Below are positions 7,021 to 12,256 of a stretch of DNA of 12,256 bases, piece after piece (the stretch's first letter is position 1; every line of letters begins with the position of its first letter). Location of the stretch: contig DHLU01000171.1 of the NCBI GenBank assembly GCA_002405435.1, positions 1 to 12,256 of the forward strand. The letters run 5' to 3'. Both the position numbers and the translations under genes were made by a program. Under the pieces are notes generated by a model. That model was not told where the DNA came from, ran no database searches, and saw only the letters and a list, made by a program, of their open reading frames with translations. This stretch comes from Flavobacteriales bacterium UBA4660. GTDB taxonomy: Bacteria; Bacteroidota; Bacteroidia; Flavobacteriales_D; Sanyastnellaceae.

Positions 7021-8583
7021 TCATGGAAGGCCGGGAATGTTCCTCAGTTCGACCTGTATATTCCTGAACTGCGCGGTAATGTTTTTGAATTCATCAATAA
7101 CCTCCCGCACATCAGGATCCAGGTATTTTACACGGGAACCGTCGATACGCACCCGGCCGTAGGCAGGTATGGCGTGGAGGTGACTGAGTAATTTCTCCTT
7201 GTTGAGGAAGGACACAGACTCGGAAAGGTTTATGACGGTAGTAGCTCCGTCCCGCTGCGGAGCATCAACCGGGAAATAAGGACGTTTCAAATTCCTGCTC
7301 AGCAAAAAGAAAAAGGCCAGTGCCATGCCGATGGCGATTCCTCTGAGCAGGTCGGTGAGCTGGATGGCGATAATGGTCGCCAAAAAGGGCACGAATTGGG
7401 TCCAGCCAGACCGGTACATGACAATGAACAAGGACAATTTGGTCAACTTGTACCCAATCATGAGCAGCAGACCGGCCAGGCAGGCCAGCGGAATCTTGTT
7501 CATCACCGGCGCCAGGGCCACCACGCTGAAAAGTAGAATGAGTCCATGCAAAATTGCTGAGAGTTTTGTTCTGGCTCCGGCATTGGCATTGGCCGCGGTG
7601 CGCACAATGACCGCGGTGAGCGGGAGACCGCCCAGCAGGCCTGACACCATATTGCCGATACCCTGCGCTTTTAACTCCCTGTTTGCCGGTGTAATCCGTC
7701 TGAAAGGATCGAGTTTGTCTGCTGCTTCGATGCACAGCAGGGTTTCTAGGCTCGCTACGATGGCGATGGTAAGGGCCACCAGGTAGACGCGTGGATTGGC
7801 CAGTGCTCCCAAATCGGGAAAAGAAAACTGGTTGAGAAAGTTTTCGGCATTGCCCGTAACCGGCAGCGATACCAGTTGATCTCCTGACAGCAGCCATGCG
7901 GGCCCTGCAGCACGAAACACTTCGTTGATCAGGGTACCGGCTATCACGGCAACCAGTGCGCCGGGAACCCGGCTGACCAGGGTGTACTGCTGCAGGCGCT
8001 TTTGTTCCCAGGCAATCAGAATACCCAGGGAAAACATAGCCACCGCGACGGCACCCCAGTGAGGATGTTGCAGGGCACTCCAGATTTCAGTGAAGGTATT
8101 GGAGCCATCATGCCGCGTAAAGCCCATGTGGTCAGCCTTGTCTCGGTCGTACCCGAGGGCATGGGGAATCTGCTTGACAATTAAGATGATCCCGATGGCC
8201 GCCAGCATCCCCTTAATGACGCTCGAGGGAAAATAATACCCCAATCTGCCGGCCCGCGCGACGCCCAGGATCAACTGTATCAATCCAGCCACCACCACAG
8301 CCAGCACAAAGGCCTCAAAAGTGCCTAGCGTTTCTATGGAATCCACCACGATGACGGTGAGCCCCGAGGCCGGTCCGCTTACGCTGAGCGGTGAGCCACT
8401 GAGAAGTCCAACGAGTATGCCACCGACAACACCGGCTACGATACCTGCGAAGAGCGGTGCATCACTGGCCAGCGCAATACCCAGACACAGCGGCAGGGCA
8501 ACGAGAAAAACTACCACACCCGCAGGCAGGTCGTAACGCAGGTAGCGCCATGTAAAGCGGTCGGGTTGGGTATCTCGTGCCAT
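7021..8583 (-). CDS. SulP-family inorganic anion transporter with STAS domain
   Basis: An inner-membrane carrier of the SulP (SLC26-like) family. Members move sulfate, bicarbonate or other anions, and the substrate cannot be read from the sequence. I chose the ATG at 8583 (520 residues, MARDTQPDRF); an in-frame ATG at 8610 would add nine residues. Family motifs are DLPAGVVVFLVALPLCLGIA (18-37), PLSVSGPASGLTVIV (65-79), SLETLLCIEAADKLDP (278-293), and the NRELKAQGIGN...GGLPLTAVIVRTAANANAGARTKLSAILHG block (301-346). Hydrophobic helices run throughout to about residue 428. A compact STAS domain occupies about 448-520 (VINLSESVSFLNKEKL, VRIDGSRVKYLDPDVREVIDEF). It has Asp-Pro-Asp where anti-sigma-antagonist STAS domains carry the phosphorylated Ser, so phosphoregulation there is unlikely. 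No carbonic anhydrase gene, a common partner of bicarbonate-type SulPs, lies in the window. Confidence 0.95.
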   Translation of the reverse strand: MARDTQPDRFTWRYLRYDLPAGVVVFLVALPLCLGIALASDAPLFAGIVAGVVGGILVGLLSGSPLSVSGPASGLTVIVVDSIETLGTFEAFVLAVVVAGLIQLILGVARAGRLGYYFPSSVIKGMLAAIGIILIVKQIPHALGYDRDKADHMGFTRHDGSNTFTEIWSALQHPHWGAVAVAMFSLGILIAWEQKRLQQYTLVSRVPGALVAVIAGTLINEVFRAAGPAWLLSGDQLVSLPVTGNAENFLNQFSFPDLGALANPRVYLVALTIAIVASLETLLCIEAADKLDPFRRITPANRELKAQGIGNMVSGLLGGLPLTAVIVRTAANANAGARTKLSAILHGLILLFSVVALAPVMNKIPLACLAGLLLMIGYKLTKLSLFIVMYRSGWTQFVPFLATIIAIQLTDLLRGIAIGMALAFFFLLSRNLKRPYFPVDAPQRDGATTVINLSESVSFLNKEKLLSHLHAIPAYGRVRIDGSRVKYLDPDVREVIDEFKNITAQFRNIQVELRNIPGLP

Positions 8584-8806
8584 ACAGAAGCCGTTAAACC
8601 CTCGTTGCATGCTGAGGGTTACACATCAGCCGTTTCAGCGGAGATGGCACTGGGGCCAGAGCGGTCTTGAGCCCGTAACGCCGTTTGACAGGAAAACCGG
8701 GGGAGCTGCCGATCAGGCCTGAACCTTCAACCACCGGCGGCGAGACCGTGGCCACACAAAAGAACAAAAAGCCGCTGTTGCTCAATTTGCACATCCGGTA
8801 AGGTTG

Positions 8807-8814
8807 CGAATGTA
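8807..8814 (-). promoter_or_regulatory. Possible -7 box for the SulP gene
   Basis: On the minus strand this reads TACATTCG (one mismatch to TAnnTTTG). It lies about 223 bp before the SulP ATG, so it would give an unusually long leader. No TTG -33 element is evident. No better box was found nearer the gene. Confidence 0.22.
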
Positions 8815-8864
8815 GCGCGGAAAGCCCTGCCACCATCAGGCTGCGCTCGGCCCCCTGCCTATGC

Positions 8865-8872
8865 TACTTTCG
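8865..8872 (+). promoter_or_regulatory. Candidate -7 box for the Asp-box protein gene
   Basis: Reads TACTTTCG on the plus strand (one mismatch to TAnnTTTG), 24 bp before the ATG at 8897. It predicts a leader of about 20 nt, normal for Bacteroidota. The -33 position lacks a clear TTG. Confidence 0.4.
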
Positions 8873-8896
8873 CATTCCATTTTTGACCATTATCCG

Positions 8897-11800
8897 ATGA
8901 AGCCACTGCGCTGTTCCCTCTTGATGTTGTTGGTGTTGACGTACCACGAAGCCTGTGCCCAGGTCAGTGTGAACGGTGATCCCGACTGGGCCGAACTGAT
9001 GAAAGACGGCACCCTATCGTATGAAGATATTATCAGCCTGCACCGTTCCCGCTGGCCGGTGATGCCGGCGGCCTCCGGACAGGGCTTTAAGCCATTTGCC
9101 CGCTGGGCCTACATGACCGGACAATATGTCAATGAAAACGGACATTGGCCTTCGGGCAATGAAGTCGTTCATGCCTGGAGTGCGCTGCGTTCCTATAATG
9201 CCGGGCGCTCGCTTACGGGCAACTGGAAACAACTAGGTCCCATTCTTGACGGCGTGACCACCCGGGAACACATCGAAGGCGTAGGACGCACTTCACACGT
9301 GGCCTTTCATCCCACCGACCCCGCGATTGTTTTTCTGGGTACGCCGGCCGGAGGACTTTGGCGCAGCACGGACGGAGGCCACAGCTGGTTTTCAACCACC
9401 GATAATTTTCCAACGCTTGGGGTTAGTGCCATTGCTTTCGATCCAACCAACCCACAAACGATCTACATAGGAACAGGCGACAGGGATGCCGCCGACGCGC
9501 CTGGTATGGGCGTAATGAAGAGCACAGATGGCGGCGAGACCTGGACATTCTGCAACACGGGCATTGAAAACTACACGGTGGGTGTAATCCGTATGCTTGG
9601 ATCCGGAGCCATTCTGATTGGCACCAACGATGGCATTTACCGAAGCACCGATGCAGGTGCCTCCTGGGTGCAGACGAGTTCAAATACGGTCGACTACCGC
9701 GACATCGATGTCCATCCGACCAATCCGCAGATTATCTATGCGACCGGAGGCGGAAAATTTTTCCGCAGCACAGACGAGGGCCAGAGCTGGGACTGGGTGC
9801 AGGAAGGCATTAACAGCAGCACCCGCATGGTCATTGCTGTTTCTCCGGTGCAGCCCGACTACGTGTACGTGGTGCGTGCCAACACCTATTCATTCATGGG
9901 CTTTTACCGCAGTACCGATGCCGGGCAGAACTTCACTGAAATGAGCGATTCTCCGAACATACTCGGCTGGGCTGCCGACGGAAGCAGCGAGGGCGGGCAG
10001 GCTTGGTATGACCTGTGTATTGAAGCCGACCACGAGGTTCCCGATGTGGTCTATGTTGGTGGCATCAGGGCCAAGAAATCCGTCGACGGCGGTGCGACCT
10101 GGACAGATATCAATCCCAACTACCTCCATGTGGACCAGCACGAATTTGTGATTTCCCCCCACAACAAAGACCTCTACGTTGCCAATGACGGCGGTGTTTA
10201 CCACTACATCAATAATGAGGAATGGCTCGACATCAGCAACAACCTTGTCAACGGACAGATTTATAAACTGGGCCAATCGCCACACGACCCCAACCATACC
10301 CTTACGGGATTTCAGGACAACGGTACCGCAGAGTTTAATGGCGCATACTGGCAACGAAGGGGAGGCGGAGACGGATTCGAATGCGCCTATGACATTACCG
10401 ATGAGGCATGGCGATACGGATCCATTTATTACGGTGACCTTTACCGCACAGGACCTGACTTTGTGAACCAGCATTTCTGCGGATACGAAGTAAATGGCAT
10501 CACAGAAAGCGGTGCCTGGAGCACACCTTTTGTGTTGAGTCAGGAAGACCCCAACACGATGTTCGTCGGACTGAAAAACGTATGGCGCTCCTTCAACATC
10601 AAGCACCCCGAGAAAGACAGTATCGCCTGGGTGAAGATCTCCGCCAACCTCGGGGGCAACGACGCGACCGACCTCAATGCGCTGGAGATCTCATCGGCGG
10701 ACCCCAACATACTTTTTGCCGCGGAGCCTAATTCGAAGCTTTTCCGCACGCTGAACTGCCATGCAGACACGGTGGTGTGGCAAAACATCAGCAGCGGTCT
10801 GCCGGTTGCCTATTCTCCCGTGCGCAGCATCGAGACCCATCCCACAGACACCCACGTGGTGTATATCGCATACCACAACAATGCCTACAAGAGCACCGAT
10901 CTCGGTGTTACCTGGGAAAACATCACACCCAACCTGCCTGATGTGCCCATGAACAGCATAGTGCTCGACACGAGCGGTGCCGAAGAAGCGCTTTACCTTG
11001 GCACGAACCTCGGCATGTATTACAAGGACGCCAGTATGACAGACTGGATACCGTTCAACAACGGATTCCCCAATGCGTCGCGGGTAACCGAACTGGAAAT
11101 CTTTTATGGCCCGACCCACGAAACCTCCCGGATCAAGGCTGCCACGTATGGTCGCGGACTTTGGGAGAGTGATCTCTACGGAGCGGAGACCCTGTTTTTT
11201 CCTCCCGTAGCCCTCATCACCAGTACTGAAGAGACCGGTGAGGTATTTGGTGGTTTTGATGTAACACTCAGTTTTCACCGCCAGCTTGAAACGATCGGGG
11301 TAACCGGCATACAACCTGAAGACCTGTGGGTATTGAACGGCACGGTCACGGATGACACCTACAACGCTGAGACCCTTACCACCGTATTTCATGTCGAGCC
11401 CGATGCCTTCGGTGTTGTGAAGGTGGTGTATGGCGATAGCCTGGCCATTGACCTCATGGGCAAACCCAATCTGGCAAGCGATACCCTGACCATGTATTAC
11501 TCCCCTATTCCCGAGGCCATGGGAATAGCCGGGCCGGGCGGCGTCGGAGACAATGACGACCTGATTTTTTGGTTGCGCGCAGACAGCAAAATTTATGACG
11601 AAGATGGTGTTCCGGTGGGAACCGGCGGAGCAGGCATCGGCGAATGGCGCGACAAGATGGGAGGCTCCTTCAAGGCGGAACAGGATGCGGAAAATGAGCA
11701 GCCCACCCTGCTGCTCGGCAGCAACGGCATCAACGGACGCGCAGCGCTCTATTTTGATGGTGACAATGACTGGATGGCCATGGAAGACGTGGTTCCGGGC

Positions 11801-12253
11801 CGAAGCCTGAGTGGGTATGCCATGGTGAAAGGCGACAGCATTGACTTTAACGACCACGGTTGGATGGCCAGTGCCCGGGTGCCCAATGGCTACCTGATGC
11901 ATCCCTGGAAACACGAGCCACGTTACTCTGCCGAAGTGCTGGACCTCGAAGAGCAATACAGCGGAGGACCGGTCTTCTACATCGAAGATGCGGCCTCTCC
12001 GCGCATGTACGGATTTATCTACCACCAGGATGATTTTCACCAGGTGTTTCATACCGTGTTTGACGACCAGCGTATCGCCTTTCCGGGTGTTGAGATCGGA
12101 CTGCGTGACAATACCACACCGATTGACATTCGCATCGGATGGGATTACGACGACCGCTATGGCATGGGCCGGATTGCCGAACACTTCCTCTACAACCAGC
12201 GCCTAATGGTAACCCACCACACCCGCGTGGCCAACTACATGGCTGCGCGCTAA
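8897..12253 (+). CDS. Large secreted Asp-box (sortilin/BNR-type) beta-propeller protein with Ig-like and LamG-like C-terminal domains
   Basis: The ATG at 8897 gives 1118 residues and begins with a signal peptide (MKPLRCSLLMLLVLTYHEACA/Q, cleavage near residue 21). The frame opens 12 codons earlier, but that part is not signal-like. Seven Asp-box motifs (S-x-D-x-G-x-[TSN]-[WF]) start at residues 157, 209, 250, 294, 339, 395 and 666, interspersed with strands such as HPTDPAIVFLGTPAGGLW and FDPTNPQTIYIGTGD. This is the sortilin/BNR-type propeller of many secreted Bacteroidota proteins. An Ig-like region follows (about 770-880), then a concanavalin/LamG-like domain from LIFWLRADSKIYD (889) through ALYFDGDNDWMAME to HFLYNQRLMVTHHTRVANYMAAR at the end. 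No type IX secretion sorting domain is present: the protein stops where relatives I recall usually continue with YG and more sequence. No glycosidase catalytic residues can be assigned, so a binding or adhesive role is as likely as an enzymatic one. Confidence 0.92.
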   Translation: MKPLRCSLLMLLVLTYHEACAQVSVNGDPDWAELMKDGTLSYEDIISLHRSRWPVMPAASGQGFKPFARWAYMTGQYVNENGHWPSGNEVVHAWSALRSYNAGRSLTGNWKQLGPILDGVTTREHIEGVGRTSHVAFHPTDPAIVFLGTPAGGLWRSTDGGHSWFSTTDNFPTLGVSAIAFDPTNPQTIYIGTGDRDAADAPGMGVMKSTDGGETWTFCNTGIENYTVGVIRMLGSGAILIGTNDGIYRSTDAGASWVQTSSNTVDYRDIDVHPTNPQIIYATGGGKFFRSTDEGQSWDWVQEGINSSTRMVIAVSPVQPDYVYVVRANTYSFMGFYRSTDAGQNFTEMSDSPNILGWAADGSSEGGQAWYDLCIEADHEVPDVVYVGGIRAKKSVDGGATWTDINPNYLHVDQHEFVISPHNKDLYVANDGGVYHYINNEEWLDISNNLVNGQIYKLGQSPHDPNHTLTGFQDNGTAEFNGAYWQRRGGGDGFECAYDITDEAWRYGSIYYGDLYRTGPDFVNQHFCGYEVNGITESGAWSTPFVLSQEDPNTMFVGLKNVWRSFNIKHPEKDSIAWVKISANLGGNDATDLNALEISSADPNILFAAEPNSKLFRTLNCHADTVVWQNISSGLPVAYSPVRSIETHPTDTHVVYIAYHNNAYKSTDLGVTWENITPNLPDVPMNSIVLDTSGAEEALYLGTNLGMYYKDASMTDWIPFNNGFPNASRVTELEIFYGPTHETSRIKAATYGRGLWESDLYGAETLFFPPVALITSTEETGEVFGGFDVTLSFHRQLETIGVTGIQPEDLWVLNGTVTDDTYNAETLTTVFHVEPDAFGVVKVVYGDSLAIDLMGKPNLASDTLTMYYSPIPEAMGIAGPGGVGDNDDLIFWLRADSKIYDEDGVPVGTGGAGIGEWRDKMGGSFKAEQDAENEQPTLLLGSNGINGRAALYFDGDNDWMAMEDVVPGRSLSGYAMVKGDSIDFNDHGWMASARVPNGYLMHPWKHEPRYSAEVLDLEEQYSGGPVFYIEDAASPRMYGFIYHQDDFHQVFHTVFDDQRIAFPGVEIGLRDNTTPIDIRIGWDYDDRYGMGRIAEHFLYNQRLMVTHHTRVANYMAAR

Positions 12254-12256
12254 GTG

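Larger units (their letters stand above)
8584..8896. other. Divergent intergenic region between the SulP and Asp-box protein genes
   Basis: This 313-bp gap separates two divergent genes and should hold promoters for both. I see -7-like boxes facing each way (8807-8814 minus, 8865-8872 plus). A minus-strand open frame of 80 codons (8836-8594) spans most of it, but its product has no recognisable motif and it contains the minus-strand -7 box, so I do not call it a gene. No tRNA, strong hairpin, tandem repeat or mobile-element end is apparent. Confidence 0.6.

Noticed and set aside
7265..7897. 210-codon minus-strand frame inside the SulP gene
   Set aside because: It is an out-of-frame shadow of the conserved transporter core; SulP motifs run unbroken through the region in the other frame.
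8594..8836. 80-codon minus-strand open frame in the divergent gap
   Set aside because: No motif, signal peptide or supporting start context, and a -7-like box lies inside it. It is kept as a finding to check but not called as a gene.
9890..10606. 238-codon open frame antisense to the Asp-box protein gene
   Set aside because: Same reasoning: it mirrors the codon use of the sense gene and lacks domain or signal features.
10691..12184. 497-codon open frame antisense to the Asp-box protein gene
   Set aside because: It lies wholly opposite a gene with clear domains and a signal peptide, its product has no recognisable motif, and several other antisense frames are open in the same way.

Overview
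The window looks like chromosomal DNA from a member of the Bacteroidota with a fairly high GC content. The evidence is the gene content: a DUF4105 (Lnb N-terminal-like) membrane protein, large secreted Asp-box and beta-propeller proteins, and a lipoprotein/outer-membrane-protein pair. In addition, no gene has a clear Shine-Dalgarno sequence, and TAnnTTTG/TAnnTTCG-like -7 boxes sit close to several starts. No tRNA, rRNA, insertion sequence, CRISPR array or phage gene is visible. The genus cannot be named from this sequence alone.

Positions 1-8583 are one long minus-strand series. In transcription order it runs: a SulP anion transporter with a STAS tail (8583-7021), a 154-bp gap, dapF for diaminopimelate epimerase (6866-6096), a DUF4105 membrane protein overlapping it by 10 bp (6105-4867), a 65-bp gap with a good candidate promoter, a GTG-started lipoprotein of unknown function (4801-3230), a predicted outer-membrane beta-barrel protein overlapping it by 29 bp (3258-2005), kdsA for Kdo-8-phosphate synthase (1993-1172), and a secreted beta-propeller protein whose ATG directly follows the kdsA stop and which runs off the window (1171-1).

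Positions 8584-8896 are a 313-bp divergent intergenic region with -7-like boxes facing both ways. From 8897 the plus strand carries a 1118-residue secreted protein with seven Asp-box motifs, an Ig-like region and a concanavalin/LamG-like C-terminal domain. It ends 3 bp before the window edge.

The common theme of the minus-strand block is the cell envelope. DapF supplies meso-diaminopimelate for peptidoglycan (and lysine), KdsA makes the Kdo precursor of lipopolysaccharide, and the DUF4105 protein, lipoprotein and barrel are all predicted envelope proteins. The lipoprotein/barrel pair is the least understood part and the best candidate for undescribed biology. The other genes belong to recognisable families, and no clearly new defence, mobile or biosynthetic system is visible.
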